Positions 11,784 to 21,632 of a DNA stretch of 64,000 nt are shown in pieces (within the stretch, counting starts at the first letter, position 1; each line of letters begins with the position of its first letter). The stretch comes from Stappia indica (GTDB taxonomy: Bacteria; Pseudomonadota; Alphaproteobacteria; Rhizobiales; Stappiaceae): the NCBI RefSeq assembly GCF_009789575.1, contig NZ_CP046908.1:2583001-2647000 (forward strand), given 5' to 3'. The notes under the pieces are model-generated. The model made no database searches. It saw only the letters and a list, made by a program, of their open reading frames with translations, and was not told the DNA's origin. Both the position numbers and the translations under genes were made by a program.

Positions 11784-12799
11784 GCCGCACGGCGGACAGC
11801 GCGCCGGAGATCCGCCGAATCGCCGTCATCGGCGGCGGCGCCTGGGGCAGCGCGCTGGCGCTCACCGCCGCGCGGGCCGGGCGCGACACGGTGCTGTGGG
11901 CGCGCGACGCGGAAACGGTCGCGGCTGTGGCCTCGGGCCGCGGCAATCCGGTCTACCTGCCTGATATTCCCTTCGATGCCCGCGTGGCCGCAACCACGGA
12001 CCTTGCCGAAGCGCTGGAGGATGCGGACGCAGCGCTGCTGGTGACCCCGGCCCAGACCACGCGCGCCATGGGCGCGGCCATCGCCCCGCTCGCCCGGCCC
12101 GGCCTGCCGGTGGTGCTGTGCGCCAAGGGCATCGAGCGCGAGACCGGGCTGCTGCCGGCCGAGGTGCTCGCCGAGGCAGCGCCCGCCTGCCGGGCGGCGA
12201 TCCTCTCGGGCCCGAGCTTTGCCGCCGATGTCGCCCGCGGCCTGCCGACGGCGGTGACGCTGGCCGCCGAAGACGGCGAGCTGGCCGATGCGCTGGCGCT
12301 CGCGCTCGCCAGCCCCCAGTTCCGCCCCTACGCCTCCACCGACCCGCTCGGCGCGCAGATCGGCGGCGCCCTGAAGAACGTGCTGGCGATTGCCTGTGGC
12401 GCGGTGGCGGGCAAGGGCTGGGGCGCGAGCGCGCTGGCCGCCCTGACCGCGCGCGGTTTTGCCGAGCTCAGCCGGCTCGGCCTGACGCTGGGCGCCAGAC
12501 CGGAAACGCTGACGGGTCTTTCCGGCCTTGGCGATCTGGTGCTGACCTGCTCCTCGCCGCAGTCGCGCAATTTTGCCTTCGGCATGGCGCTGGGCGAAGG
12601 CCGCACGGTGGCCGAGCTCGCGGCGACCGGCAAGCTGGCGGAGGGCGTGTATTCCGCCGCCGTTGCCGTCGATCTCGCCGCCCGGCACGGGGTCGAGATG
12701 CCGATAGCGGCAGCGGTGGCCGACGTGCTGGACGGCCGGCTCGACGTCGACGAGGCCTTGCAGCGGCTGATGACGCGCCCGCTGCGCCGGGAAACCTGA
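11780..12799 (+). CDS. gpsA: glycerol-3-phosphate dehydrogenase [NAD(P)+]
   Basis: 339 residues from GTG 11780, overlapping the nudix stop by the GTGA pattern. Reduces dihydroxyacetone phosphate to sn-glycerol-3-phosphate for phospholipid synthesis. The Rossmann motif [12 protein letters not shown] is at the N-terminus; [29 protein letters not shown] and the catalytic-lysine region [13 protein letters not shown] match the GpsA family, as does the C-terminal [13 protein letters not shown]. tsaD-gpsA linkage is common in alphaproteobacteria. Confidence 0.95.
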   Translation: MSRTADSAPEIRRIAVIGGGAWGSALALTAARAGRDTVLWARDAETVAAVASGRGNPVYLPDIPFDARVAATTDLAEALEDADAALLVTPAQTTRAMGAAIAPLARPGLPVVLCAKGIERETGLLPAEVLAEAAPACRAAILSGPSFAADVARGLPTAVTLAAEDGELADALALALASPQFRPYASTDPLGAQIGGALKNVLAIACGAVAGKGWGASALAALTARGFAELSRLGLTLGARPETLTGLSGLGDLVLTCSSPQSRNFAFGMALGEGRTVAELAATGKLAEGVYSAAVAVDLAARHGVEMPIAAAVADVLDGRLDVDEALQRLMTRPLRRET

Positions 12800-12913
12800 C
12801 AGGGTTCTCGGCGCGGCTTGCGGACGGCCGTGAACCGGGTATCTATGCCGCATGACCCTTTGGCGTCTTGCCATGCGCGAGACGCTACCGAACCGATACG
12901 GGAGGCCCCGCCG

Positions 12914-13201
12914 ATGCTTTATGCCCTCATCTGCACCGACAAGCCGGGCGCGCTGCAGACGCGCCTCGACAACCGCGCCGACCATCTCGCCTTCCTCAAG
13001 GCGATGGGCGACAAGCTGAAGGCGGCCGGCCCGTTCCTGGACGACGACGGCGGCATGACCGGATCGCTGGTGGTGATCGAGGCAGCGAACCGCGACGAGG
13101 CGCTCGCCGTCGCGTCCGAGGACCCCTATGCCCGCGCGGGCCTCTTCGAAAGCGTCGAGATCCGGCCCTGGAACTGGGTCATCAAGAACCCGGAGGCCTG
13201 A
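12914..13201 (+). CDS. YciI family protein
   Basis: 95 residues. The ATG at 12914 lies 9 bp after GGGAGG, and gives the short ferredoxin-like alpha/beta fold of YciI (MLYALICTDKPGALQTRLDNRADHL start; the conserved DPYARAGLFESVEIRPW near the end, with the His/Asp pair of the family). The biochemical role of YciI proteins is mostly unknown; some relatives act on small-molecule intermediates. It is 3 bp before the EVE gene, so they are probably co-transcribed. Confidence 0.9.
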   Translation: MLYALICTDKPGALQTRLDNRADHLAFLKAMGDKLKAAGPFLDDDGGMTGSLVVIEAANRDEALAVASEDPYARAGLFESVEIRPWNWVIKNPEA

Positions 13202-13204
13202 AGC

Positions 13205-13627
13205 ATGCGCTACTGGCTGTTCAAGTCCGAGCCGGACAAGTGGTCCTGGGAGATGCAGAAGGCGAAGGGCGAAGCCGGCGAGCAGTGGGACGGCGTTCGC
13301 AACTACCAGGCCCGCAACAACATGCGCGAGATGAAGCTCGGTGACCGCGGCTTCTTCTACCATTCCAACATCGGCAAGGAAGTCGTCGGCATCGTCGAGG
13401 TCTGCGCGCTTGTCCATCCCGACAGCACCACCGACGATCCGCGCTGGGAATGCGTCGACATCCGCGCCGTCCGCGACATGCCCAAGCCCGTGACGCTGGC
13501 CGACGTCAAGAACGAGCCGCGGCTGGCCGACATGGCGCTGGTCACCTCCATGCGCCTGTCGGTGCAGCCGGTGACGGAAGAGGAATGGAAGATCGTCTGC
13601 GAGATGGGCGGCCTGAAGGACGCATGA
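13205..13627 (+). CDS. EVE domain protein
   Basis: 140 residues that form a single EVE (PUA-like) domain: YWLFKSEPDKWSWE at the start, WDGVRNYQARNNMREM, GDRGFFYHSN and YPD-like region VHPDSTTDDPRWECVDI. EVE domains bind modified bases such as 5-methylcytosine or its oxidised forms, or modified RNA. Its stop overlaps the ATG of the downstream methyltransferase (ATGA), so the two are translationally coupled. Confidence 0.92.
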   Translation: MRYWLFKSEPDKWSWEMQKAKGEAGEQWDGVRNYQARNNMREMKLGDRGFFYHSNIGKEVVGIVEVCALVHPDSTTDDPRWECVDIRAVRDMPKPVTLADVKNEPRLADMALVTSMRLSVQPVTEEEWKIVCEMGGLKDA

Positions 13628-14289
13628 CCACGACCGTCGATCCGCGCGCCTTCGTGCTGGCGAACACGCGGATCCACCCGGTCCCGCATGCGCCGGAGAT
13701 CCGCCTGTACCTGGCCGACGAGGCGGTGGCGCTGTGGCAGAAGACCGAGGACGATCTCGGCGCCATCGGCCTGCCGCCGCCGTTCTGGGCCTTCGCCTGG
13801 GCCGGCGGCCAGGCGCTGGCCCGCCATATCCTCGACGAACCGGCGCTGGTCGCCGGCCGCAGCGTCTACGATTTCGCCACCGGATCGGGACTGGCCGCGA
13901 TTGCCGCCGCCCGCTCCGGCGCGGCGCGGGTGGCCGCTTGCGACATCGACAGCTTCGCGCTCGCCGCCGCCCGGCTCAACATGGAGCTGAACGGGGTTTC
14001 CTTCGCCCTTGAAGGCGAGGATCCGCTCGATCTTGCCCCGCCCGACGCCGAGGTGATCCTGACCGGCGACGTCTTCTACGAAAAGCCGATGGCGAGCCGG
14101 GTGCTGGCCTGGGCCGACCGGGCGCTGGCCCGCGGCTCCCGCGTCCTGGTCGGCGATCCGGGGCGCGCCTATCTGCCGAAGGAACGGCTGCGGCACCTGG
14201 CCACCTTCGACGTACCGGTGAACCGCTCGCTGGAGGATTTCGAGGTCAAGCGCACCAGCGTCTACGAGCTGCTGGCGCCGAAAACCTGA
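13624..14289 (+). CDS. class I SAM-dependent methyltransferase, EtfB-lysine-methyltransferase-like
   Basis: 221 residues from an ATG overlapping the EVE stop. The SAM-binding motif is DFATGSGLAAIAAARSG and the acidic end of beta-2 is ACDID. The post-II motif is TGDVFYEKPMA, close to that of the METTL20/ETFBKMT group, which methylates lysines of the electron-transfer flavoprotein beta subunit and has alphaproteobacterial members. The N-terminal PPPFWAFAWAGGQALARHI also fits that family. Often annotated loosely as a 50S L11 methyltransferase-like or nicotinamide methyltransferase-like protein. Family is firm; substrate is inference. Confidence 0.8.
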   Translation: MTTTVDPRAFVLANTRIHPVPHAPEIRLYLADEAVALWQKTEDDLGAIGLPPPFWAFAWAGGQALARHILDEPALVAGRSVYDFATGSGLAAIAAARSGAARVAACDIDSFALAAARLNMELNGVSFALEGEDPLDLAPPDAEVILTGDVFYEKPMASRVLAWADRALARGSRVLVGDPGRAYLPKERLRHLATFDVPVNRSLEDFEVKRTSVYELLAPKT

Positions 14290-14434
14290 CGTAGCGGCGA
14301 GGCGGCGCCTGCAAAAGTGGGCCGGCAAAATGGCGCCGGGACTTGCGCAAGTCCACGTTTTCGGCGTCAGATACGCGCCTCTCCGCGGCAGCGCCGCAGC
14401 CTCGACAGCCTTTCGCCAAAACCAGAGGACCATC

Positions 14435-15604
14435 ATGCCGATCATCAACCGCTTCGCCGATCTCGCCGAGGAGATCACCGAGTGGCGCCGTGACATTCAT
14501 GCCCATCCGGAACTGCTTTACGACACGCACCGTACCTCCGAGCTGGTCGCAGACAAGCTGAAGGCCTTCGGCGTCGACGAAGTGGCGACCGGCATCGGCC
14601 GCACGGGCGTGGTCGGCGTCATCAAGGGCAAGTCGAACGGCTCCGGCAAGGTGATCGGCCTGCGTGCCGACATGGACGCGCTGCCGCTCGACGAGATCAC
14701 CGGCAAGCCCTACGCCTCCACCGTTCCCGGCAAGATGCATGCCTGCGGCCATGACGGCCACACCGCCATGCTGCTGGGCGCCGCCAAGTATCTGTCCGAG
14801 ACCCGCAACTTCGACGGCACTGTCGTGGTCATCTTCCAGCCGGCCGAAGAGGGCGGCGCCGGTGCCAAGGCGATGGTCGACGACGGCCTGATGGACCGGT
14901 TCGGCATCCAGGAAGTCTACGGCATGCACAACATGCCGGGCGAGCCGCTCGGCAGCTTCCACATCCGCCCGGGCGCGATGATGGCCGCTGCCGACCGCAT
15001 CCAGATCGACATCGAGGGCGTCGGCGGTCATGCCGCCAAGCCGCATGAGGTGGTCGACACGCTGCTGGTCGGCGCCCACATCATCCAGGCGGTGCAGTCG
15101 ATCGCCAGCCGCAACGTCGACCCGCTGAAGTCCGTAGTCGTGTCGATCACCGCCTTCAACGGCGGCTTCACCGACAACGTCATCCCGCAGACGGCCCACC
15201 TGCGCGGCACCGTGCGCACGCTCGACGCGGAAATCCGCGATCTCGCCGAGAGGCGGCTGAAGGAGATCGTTCCGACCATCGCCTCGGCCTTCGGCGCCAA
15301 GGCGGAGGTCAACTACCTGCGCGACTATCCGATCACCATCAACCACGCCGAGCAGACCGACTTTGCCGCCGGCATCGCCCGGACGATCTCTGGCGACGAC
15401 AACGTGGTGACGGACGTCGCCCCGACCATGGGCGGCGAGGACTTCTCCTTCATGCTGCTGGAGCGTCCGGGCGCCTTCATCTTCGTCGGCAACGGCGACA
15501 GCGCCAACCTTCACCACCCGGCCTATGACTTCAACGACGAGTTGATCCCGGTGGGCTGCTCCTACTGGGTCAAGCTGGTCGAGACGGCGATGCCGTCCAG
15601 CTGA
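14435..15604 (+). CDS. M20 family amidohydrolase (hippurate hydrolase-like)
   Basis: 389 residues. Zn-dependent amidohydrolase/carboxypeptidase that cleaves N-acyl amino acids (hippurate, IAA conjugates or similar). Visible: WRRDIHAHPEL near the N-terminus, the metal motif HACGHDGHTAMLLG, the catalytic Glu in FQPAEEGGAGA, and the dimerisation domain from about residue 185. The C-terminal metal-ligand region is MGGEDFSFML. The start ATG 14435 follows AGAGGAC. No Tat or Sec signal, so cytoplasmic. Confidence 0.93.
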   Translation: MPIINRFADLAEEITEWRRDIHAHPELLYDTHRTSELVADKLKAFGVDEVATGIGRTGVVGVIKGKSNGSGKVIGLRADMDALPLDEITGKPYASTVPGKMHACGHDGHTAMLLGAAKYLSETRNFDGTVVVIFQPAEEGGAGAKAMVDDGLMDRFGIQEVYGMHNMPGEPLGSFHIRPGAMMAAADRIQIDIEGVGGHAAKPHEVVDTLLVGAHIIQAVQSIASRNVDPLKSVVVSITAFNGGFTDNVIPQTAHLRGTVRTLDAEIRDLAERRLKEIVPTIASAFGAKAEVNYLRDYPITINHAEQTDFAAGIARTISGDDNVVTDVAPTMGGEDFSFMLLERPGAFIFVGNGDSANLHHPAYDFNDELIPVGCSYWVKLVETAMPSS

Positions 15605-15679
15605 TGCCGTCGAACTGATGCAAGACCGGATGCGGGAGACCCTCCCGCATCCGCCCCTCCCCTACGTGCGGGCCTCCCC

Positions 15680-16465
15680 TTGACCGCCCTTCTCGACACG
15701 CTCCAGCATCTCACCGCCGCTCCCGGCATGTCCGCGGCCTCGCAAGTCCTGCTCATCGTCGTCAGCCTTGCCACATCCGCCGTATCTGCCGCCTTCGGGC
15801 TGGGCGGGGGCATGATGCTGATCGCGGTGATGGCGCAGGTCATGCCGATCCCCGCGCTGGTCCCGGTTCACGGCGTCGTCCAGATGGGCTCCAACGGCGG
15901 CCGGGCTCTGGTGTTGCTGCCGCATGTCAACTGGATCGCCGCCCTGTGGTACGCGCTCGGCGCGGTCGCAGGCGCCGTCCTCGGCGGTGTGCTTGCCGTC
16001 AACCTGCCGGCGGAGATCGTCCGCCTCGCCCTCGGCCTCTTCATCCTGTGGATCGTCTGGGGCCGGATGCCGCGCTTCGAGCGCGCGCCGAAGCGGGCGA
16101 TGGCCGGCGCCGGCTTCGTCGCCACCGGCCTCAGCATGGTCTTCGGCGCCACCGGCCCGATCGGTGCCGCGGTGCTGGCGGCCCTGCGCCTGCCGCGCCG
16201 GACCTTCGTTGCCACACAGGCAGTCACCGCGCTGTCGCTGCATGTGTTCAAGATCGCCGTCTTCGGCTTTCTCGGTTTCGCCTTCGCCCCCTGGACGGGC
16301 CTGATCCTGGCGATGATCGCCAGCGGTTTCATCGGCACGCTGATCGGCACGCGCCTGCTTGCGCGCATGTCGGAAGGCGCATTCCGATACGGGTTCCGTC
16401 TCCTCATGACCGTCCTTGCCGGCGGTCTCGTGCTGCGCGGCCTTGCCGGGTTCCTGCCCGCCTGA
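15680..16465 (+). CDS. TauE/SafE family permease
   Basis: 261 residues from TTG 15680 (ATG 15728 is the alternative; neither has a strong Shine-Dalgarno). Eight hydrophobic segments are visible, with the two-fold TauE repeat: SAAFGLGGGMMLIAVMAQVMP in the first half and LSMVFGATGPIGAAV in the second. Family members move sulfite, sulfoacetate or other organosulfur and carboxylate anions across the inner membrane. The substrate here is not shown by context (amidohydrolase upstream, threonine dehydratase downstream). Confidence 0.85.
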   Translation: MTALLDTLQHLTAAPGMSAASQVLLIVVSLATSAVSAAFGLGGGMMLIAVMAQVMPIPALVPVHGVVQMGSNGGRALVLLPHVNWIAALWYALGAVAGAVLGGVLAVNLPAEIVRLALGLFILWIVWGRMPRFERAPKRAMAGAGFVATGLSMVFGATGPIGAAVLAALRLPRRTFVATQAVTALSLHVFKIAVFGFLGFAFAPWTGLILAMIASGFIGTLIGTRLLARMSEGAFRYGFRLLMTVLAGGLVLRGLAGFLPA

Positions 16466-16502
16466 TCCGCAGCCCCCTTTCACCTCCCTCAAGGAGCCCA
16501 TC

Positions 16503-17462
16503 ATGACCGAGCAGGCCGCAAAGCCCCTTCCCGTCACCGCCGCCGACATCGAGGCCGCCGCCGCACGGATCGCCGGCCGGGTGCGCCGCACGCCGGTGGT
16601 CGACAGCGGCGCCGGCAGCTTCGGCATCGATGCCTCGGTGTCGATGAAACTGGAGCTAGTCCAGCATACCGGCTCCTTCAAGGCACGCGGCGCCTTCAAT
16701 ACGCTGCTGTCGTCCGATGTTCCGGAGGCAGGCGTTGCGGCGGCCTCCGGCGGCAACCACGGCGCGGCGGTCGCTTATGCCGCGCGCGCCCTCGGCTACC
16801 CGGCGGACATCTTCGTCCCCGAGACCTCCGCCCCTGCCAAGATCGCCCGCATCCGCGCCGCCGGCGCCAGACTGCATGTGGCCGGCACCCGCTATGCCGA
16901 TGCGGCAGAGGCCTGCGCCCGCCACCGGGAACAGACCGGCGCAATGGACATTCACGCCTATGACGCGCCCGGCACCATCGCCGGCCAGGGCACGGTAGCG
17001 CTGGAATGGCTGGAACAGGTCCCCGATCTCGACACGGTGCTGATCGCCGTCGGCGGCGGCGGGCTGATTTCCGGCTGCGCCTTGTGGCTGGCCGGCAAGG
17101 TGCGGGTGGTGGCGGTGGAGCCGGAAGGCTCCTGCGCCCTGAACGCGGCACTCAAGGCCGGCGAGCCGGTCGACGTGCCGGTCGACAGCCTGGCCGCCGA
17201 CAGCCTCGGCGCCCGGCGCTGCGGCGACCTGGTGCACACGATCTGCGCCGCTCATGTCGACCAGAGCCTGCTGGTAACCGACGAGGCCATCCGCGCGGCG
17301 CAGACGCGGCTGTGGACGGAGTTGCAGGTGGCGGCCGAACCCGGCGGGGCGACGGCGCTTGCCGCCCTGACCTCGGGCGTCTACCGCCCCGCCCCCGGAG
17401 AGCGAGTCGGCGTGCTCGTGTGCGGCGGCAATGTCGCGCTCGACAGCATCGCGACCGGCTGA
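16503..17462 (+). CDS. PLP-dependent threonine/serine dehydratase
   Basis: 319 residues, fold type II PLP enzyme. Lys of HTGSFKARGAF binds PLP; the substrate-loop ASGGNHGAAVAYAA and the phosphate-binding glycine loop VGGGGLISG are all present. It lacks the C-terminal ACT domain, so it is the short catabolic or serine-racemase-like form that deaminates threonine or serine to a 2-oxo acid. ATG 16503 follows AAGGAG. A threo-3-hydroxyaspartate ammonia-lyase specificity cannot be excluded. Confidence 0.88.
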   Translation: MTEQAAKPLPVTAADIEAAAARIAGRVRRTPVVDSGAGSFGIDASVSMKLELVQHTGSFKARGAFNTLLSSDVPEAGVAAASGGNHGAAVAYAARALGYPADIFVPETSAPAKIARIRAAGARLHVAGTRYADAAEACARHREQTGAMDIHAYDAPGTIAGQGTVALEWLEQVPDLDTVLIAVGGGGLISGCALWLAGKVRVVAVEPEGSCALNAALKAGEPVDVPVDSLAADSLGARRCGDLVHTICAAHVDQSLLVTDEAIRAAQTRLWTELQVAAEPGGATALAALTSGVYRPAPGERVGVLVCGGNVALDSIATG

Positions 17463-17555
17463 GCGCATGCTTGCCAAGCGGCGCGCGACGTTCTAGCAGA
17501 AACCGGAAAGATCATCCCTTCGGCCTTCCGGAAAACCCATGAGGAAACGCTTCCA

Positions 17556-18668
17556 ATGACGACCTACAAGCTTCTGCTCCTGCCCGGCGACGGCATCGGC
17601 CCCGAGACCATGGGCGAAGTGAAGAAGGTGCTCGGCTGGTTCAACGCCCGCGGCACCGCCAGCTTCGAGACCGAGGAAGATCTCGTCGGCGGCTGCGCCT
17701 ACGATGCCCATGGCAAGGCGATTTCGGACGAGGCGATGGCCCGCGCCATGGCTTCCGACGCGGTGCTGTTCGGCGCCGTCGGCGGTCCGAAGTGGGACGG
17801 CGTGCCCTATGACGTGCGCCCGGAAGCCGGCCTGCTGCGCCTGCGCAAGGACATGGAGCTCTTCGCCAACCTGCGTCCGGCGATCTGCTACCCGGCGCTG
17901 GCCGACGCCTCGTCGCTGAAGCGCGACGTGATCGAGGGTCTCGACATCCTGATCCTGCGCGAGCTGACCGGCGGCGTCTATTTCGGCGAGCCGAAGGAGA
18001 TCACCGATCTCGGCAACGGCCAGAAGCGTGCCGTCGACACCCAGGTCTACGAGACCTACGAGATCGACCGCATCGCCCGCGCCGCCTTCGAGCTGGCCCG
18101 CACCCGTCGCGGCAAGGTCACCTCGATGGAAAAGCGCAACGTGATGAAGTCCGGCGTGCTGTGGAACGAGGTGGTGAGCCAGGCCCATGCCGACGGCTAC
18201 CAGGATGTCGAGCTCGAGCACATGCTGGCCGATGCCGGCGGCATGCAGCTGGTCCGCTGGCCGAAGCAGTTCGACGTCATCGTCACCGACAACCTGTTCG
18301 GCGACATGCTGTCCGACGTCGCGGCGATGCTGACCGGCTCGCTCGGCATGCTGCCTTCGGCCTCGCTCGGCGCTCCGGATCCGGAGACCGGCAAGCGCAA
18401 GGCGCTCTACGAGCCCGTGCACGGCTCGGCGCCGGACATTGCCGGCAAGGGTGCGGCCAACCCGATCGCGATGATCGCAAGTTTCGCCATGTGCCTGCGC
18501 TACTCGTTCAGCCTCGTCGAGGAAGCGGACCTGCTGGAGAAGGCGATTTCGTCCACACTGGACAAGGGCCTGCGCACCCGCGACATCGCCGGCAAGGGCG
18601 ACAGCGCCATCGGCACCTCGGCCATGGGCGATGCCATCGTTGCCGAACTCGACGCGCTGAGCGCCTGA
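17556..18668 (+). CDS. leuB: 3-isopropylmalate dehydrogenase
   Basis: 370 residues. Oxidative decarboxylation of 3-isopropylmalate in leucine synthesis. N-terminal [11 protein letters not shown], substrate-binding [16 protein letters not shown], catalytic region TEVYETYEI-like ([13 protein letters not shown]), and the metal/NAD motif [10 protein letters not shown] followed by [16 protein letters not shown] are all diagnostic of LeuB rather than isocitrate dehydrogenase. ATG 17556 is preceded by GAGGAAACG. A terminator follows. Confidence 0.97.
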   Translation: MTTYKLLLLPGDGIGPETMGEVKKVLGWFNARGTASFETEEDLVGGCAYDAHGKAISDEAMARAMASDAVLFGAVGGPKWDGVPYDVRPEAGLLRLRKDMELFANLRPAICYPALADASSLKRDVIEGLDILILRELTGGVYFGEPKEITDLGNGQKRAVDTQVYETYEIDRIARAAFELARTRRGKVTSMEKRNVMKSGVLWNEVVSQAHADGYQDVELEHMLADAGGMQLVRWPKQFDVIVTDNLFGDMLSDVAAMLTGSLGMLPSASLGAPDPETGKRKALYEPVHGSAPDIAGKGAANPIAMIASFAMCLRYSFSLVEEADLLEKAISSTLDKGLRTRDIAGKGDSAIGTSAMGDAIVAELDALSA

Positions 18669-18694
18669 CCAGGCCGAGCGCCCAGTACCAATGC

Positions 18695-18726
18695 AAAGGG
18701 CCGACCCCGCAGGGCCGGCCCTTTTT
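18695..18726 (+). terminator. Rho-independent terminator after leuB
   Basis: Arms AAAGGGCCG (18695-18703) and CGGCCCTTT (18716-18724) with an inner CCC/GGG pairing, followed by more T. It lies 27 bp after the leuB stop and before the convergent Trm112 gene, so it may serve both. Confidence 0.85.
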
Positions 18727-18753
18727 CGTTTCGGATTGCCGCTGGCTGCTTGC

Positions 18754-18957
18754 TCAGGCGGCGTCGCTGTCGTCCAGCGGACGCGCTTCGTCCGGCAGCA
18801 TGATCGGAATGCCGTCGCGGATCGGATAGGCAAGCTTGGCCGCGCGCGAGATCAGCTCCTGCTTCGCCGCATCGTATTCCAGCGTCGTCTTGGTCAGCGG
18901 ACAGACCAGCAGCTCCAGGAGCTTGCGGTCGAGTGCATGGGCGGGTTCGCTCGCCAT
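18754..18957 (-). CDS. Trm112 family protein
   Basis: 67 residues from the ATG at 18957; a longer frame to 19014 adds a non-conserved leader. Trm112-like proteins are small Zn-ribbon activators of methyltransferases. The signature [17 protein letters not shown] and the C-terminal [16 protein letters not shown] are textbook for the bacterial UPF0434/YcaR group, which usually has lost some of the zinc cysteines, as here (one Cys). It follows the LON-like gene on the same strand. Confidence 0.92.
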   Translation of the reverse strand: MASEPAHALDRKLLELLVCPLTKTTLEYDAAKQELISRAAKLAYPIRDGIPIMLPDEARPLDDSDAA

Positions 18958-19061
18958 CGCGGTATCTCCGTTATCGAGCCTGTGCCGGCCCGGTTCCGAA
19001 CCGATTGCTGCCATGGCCGGACCGTCAATGCAACAGCGGGGCCCTGTTGCCGTTGCCGAAC

Positions 19062-19742
19062 CTATTGCAGCGTCACGCCGCCTTCCTCGCGGCTGCGGCG
19101 GGCAAGGTCGACCTCGGTCAGGGCCACGAGCGTTTCGGCGCGGGTGCGAAGGTCCGGCGCCTCCAGCAGCGCCTGCTTCTCAGCCGGGCCGTAAGGGCTC
19201 ATCATCGCCAGCGCATTGACCAGGATCTCGGTCGAGGCTCGGTCGATGCTGTCCCAGTCCGCCTCCAGGTCGTTGGCCTCGAGATAGGCCCGCAGCGTCT
19301 TCACCAGACCGTCGCGGTCGACTTCGTCCTCGCCGAGCCCGGTGCCGAAATCCTCGGCAAAGCCCGCGGGAGCGATGCGCCCGATGCGGTAGGGCGTGAG
19401 CGTTGCAAGCTCCTCCTCGAGGCGGAAGCGGGCAATCCCCGTCAGCGTCACCAGGTAGCGCCCGTCGCCGGTTTCCTGCACCGCGATGATGCGGCCGAGA
19501 CACCCGATCCCGACGAGCGGCGGCACCGGCTCCTCCGTCTTGCCGGAGGCAAAGTCGGGCTGGATCATGCCGATCACCCGGTCGCTGGAAAGCGCCGCGT
19601 CGATCATCGCCACATAGCGCGGCTCGAAGATGTTGAGCGGCATCTGCGCCTTGGGCAGCAGTACCGCCCCGGCGAGCGGGAACAGCGGAACCGTCGCCGG
19701 CAGGTCTGAGAAACTGGAATAGATCGCGTTTCCGGCGCGCAT
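19062..19742 (-). CDS. LON-protease substrate-binding-domain protein
   Basis: 226 residues comprising a Lon N-terminal (PUA-like) domain with no ATPase or protease domain. [34 protein letters not shown] at the start, then [32 protein letters not shown], are diagnostic. The C-terminal half is helical. The exact role is unknown, probably substrate or partner recognition. It sits between the thioredoxin-TPR and Trm112 genes, a conserved Hyphomicrobiales cluster. Confidence 0.93.
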   Translation of the reverse strand: MRAGNAIYSSFSDLPATVPLFPLAGAVLLPKAQMPLNIFEPRYVAMIDAALSSDRVIGMIQPDFASGKTEEPVPPLVGIGCLGRIIAVQETGDGRYLVTLTGIARFRLEEELATLTPYRIGRIAPAGFAEDFGTGLGEDEVDRDGLVKTLRAYLEANDLEADWDSIDRASTEILVNALAMMSPYGPAEKQALLEAPDLRTRAETLVALTEVDLARRSREEGGVTLQ

Positions 19743-19889
19743 GTCGGATCACCCGTTGGAAAGCGTTGCGGCAGGCAGCGGCCTGCCTTCTCCTCTCCTA
19801 TATGGGCGCACCAACCGCCCGTGGCCAGCCGGAGCCGGCCACGGAGCGAAAAAAGCCCTGCCGCTCAAGGCAGGGCCAAGACTGCCGGT

Positions 19890-20882
19890 TCAGCGGAACA
19901 GGACAGCCGACAGGCGCCGGCGGCCATAGGCCGTCGCAGGGTCCTTGTGGCCCCAGGCCTCGAAGAACTGCAGCAGCTGCTTGCGCGCCCCGTCCTCGTT
20001 CCACTCCCGGTCGTGGCGCACGATCTCGATCAGCTGGTCGACCGCCTCCTGGCGCCGCGCGGCGCTGGAGCCGAGCGCGACGGCCAGATCGAAACGCGCC
20101 TGGTAATCGGACGGATTTTCGGCGATGCGCGCCTCAAGACCTGCGAGATCGCCGAGATTGCTTGCCTGATCGGCAAGATCCAGCGCGGCACGGGCAGCAG
20201 AGATCGCCGGATCGGCGGCAGCAGCCTCCGGCGCCATCGCCAGCACTTCGCGCGCCTTGTCGAGCGCCTCGGCGGCGACATAGCACTGGGCAAGCCCGCC
20301 GATGGCGGCAGCGCTTTCCGGCTCCATCGACAGGGCGGCGGCATAAAGCTGCGCGGCCTGGGCGAGATCGCCGGCCTCGCGCGCGGCCTCGGCCTGCGCG
20401 ATAACCTGCTCCAGATCGCTCGGCCCGATCGGCCCGGCGATGCGCTCGATGAACGCCTTCACCTGGCTTTCCTGCTGGGCTCCCATGAACCCGTCGACCG
20501 GCTGGCCGTTCTTGAACGCGATGACCGCCGGGATCGACTGGATGCCGAGCTGCCCGGCGACTTCCGGATGGTCGTCGATGTTCATCTTGGCGAGGACCAC
20601 GGCACCGCGTGCATCGCGCACGGCCTTTTCCAGCACCGGGGTCAGCTGCTTGCACGGGCCGCACCAAGGCGCCCAGAAATCGACCAGCACCGGCTGCTTG
20701 CGCGACGCCTCGATGACATCGGCCATGAAGCTCTGGGTGGTGACGTCGCGGATGACATCCGCCGCCGGAGCACCGCCGGCTGCCGGTCCGGCACCGCCTC
20801 CCGGTGCGGGCGGTGTCCCATAGCCGCCACCGCCGAAGGACCCGCCGAAGCTGCCCCCGACCGAAAAACCGTCGTTGCTCAT
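19890..20882 (-). CDS. thioredoxin-TPR chaperedoxin (CnoX-like)
   Basis: 330 residues. A Gly-rich N-terminal tail (about 35 residues) precedes a thioredoxin domain with the active site FWAPWCGPCKQL (both Cys present) and cis-Pro in SIPAVIAF, then a TPR-like C-terminal half with repeats such as AAREAGDLAQAAQLYAAAL. This is the CnoX/YbbN layout: a holdase that protects proteins from oxidation and hands them to GroEL or DnaK. Most alphaproteobacterial members keep the CGPC centre, unlike E. coli CnoX. ATG 20882 was chosen over the longer frame because the upstream part is not conserved-looking. Confidence 0.92.
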   Translation of the reverse strand: MSNDGFSVGGSFGGSFGGGGYGTPPAPGGGAGPAAGGAPAADVIRDVTTQSFMADVIEASRKQPVLVDFWAPWCGPCKQLTPVLEKAVRDARGAVVLAKMNIDDHPEVAGQLGIQSIPAVIAFKNGQPVDGFMGAQQESQVKAFIERIAGPIGPSDLEQVIAQAEAAREAGDLAQAAQLYAAALSMEPESAAAIGGLAQCYVAAEALDKAREVLAMAPEAAAADPAISAARAALDLADQASNLGDLAGLEARIAENPSDYQARFDLAVALGSSAARRQEAVDQLIEIVRHDREWNEDGARKQLLQFFEAWGHKDPATAYGRRRLSAVLFR

Positions 20883-21033
20883 ACCCTGTCGTCCCCGATT
20901 GCGCGAACGGGCCGAGGTCAGCCTGTCCGCCGCGTGATTCGTCTGGTTTCCCTCTCTCGCGCCGCCGGGTCGTCCGGCAGATCGGGAGGGCTCCCGCATG
21001 TTGCGCCTAACATGGGCGCATCGGCGGCAAAAT

Positions 21034-21549
21034 TCAAACCGCGCCGTGCTGCCCGGATACCGCGATCACACGCGGTTCGTGGCCGCAGGCGCGTGCGAAG
21101 GCCAACAACCCCGCGCGCGAGATCGTCGTGGTCGCCGTGTTCTCCAGCGGATGGAAATTGAGCGGCTCGACCTCCATCATCGCCGCATCGAAAACCGGCG
21201 TAACCCTTTGGCCCTCGCGGTCGTTGATCAGGGCAAAGGGCGTCACCGAACCCGGCAGCACGCCGAGAACCTCCATCAGGAGGTCCGGCTTGCCGAAGGA
21301 AACACGCCCCTGCGCACCGATCAGCTGGTGGATCGACTTCAGGTCGATCTCCGCATCGTGCAGCGCCACCACGAGGAAGATGCGGCCCTTCTTGTCCTTC
21401 AAGAACAGGTTCTTGGTGTGACCGCCGGGAATTTCGTCGTGGATTTCGGTGGATTCGGCGACCGTGAACACGGCCGGATGATCGCGCGTCGCGACCTCCA
21501 GACCAAGGCCGTCGAGAAAGGCGAGAAGGTCCTGGCGACTTGCCGGCAT
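21034..21549 (-). CDS. YbaK/ProX-type aminoacyl-tRNA deacylase
   Basis: 171 residues from ATG 21549. Trans-editing enzyme that hydrolyses mischarged tRNA, probably Ala-tRNA-Pro, in the ProXp/PrdX family: the N-terminal THEHPAVFT-like ATRDHPAVFTVAES, the GGHTKNLFLKDKKG catalytic-lysine region, then the VTPFALIND motif. The frame upstream of 21549 runs into the IS element and is not coding. The IS5-type insertion is 83 bp upstream of its start and may have changed its promoter. Confidence 0.92.
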   Translation of the reverse strand: MPASRQDLLAFLDGLGLEVATRDHPAVFTVAESTEIHDEIPGGHTKNLFLKDKKGRIFLVVALHDAEIDLKSIHQLIGAQGRVSFGKPDLLMEVLGVLPGSVTPFALINDREGQRVTPVFDAAMMEVEPLNFHPLENTATTTISRAGLLAFARACGHEPRVIAVSGQHGAV

Positions 21550-21632
21550 GGGGTCCTGTCCTGATCCTGCGGGCCGGAAGTCCGGCGGGAAGGCTCGACT
21601 TTTGCCTCGCAAATCAAGGCAACACCGGTCTA

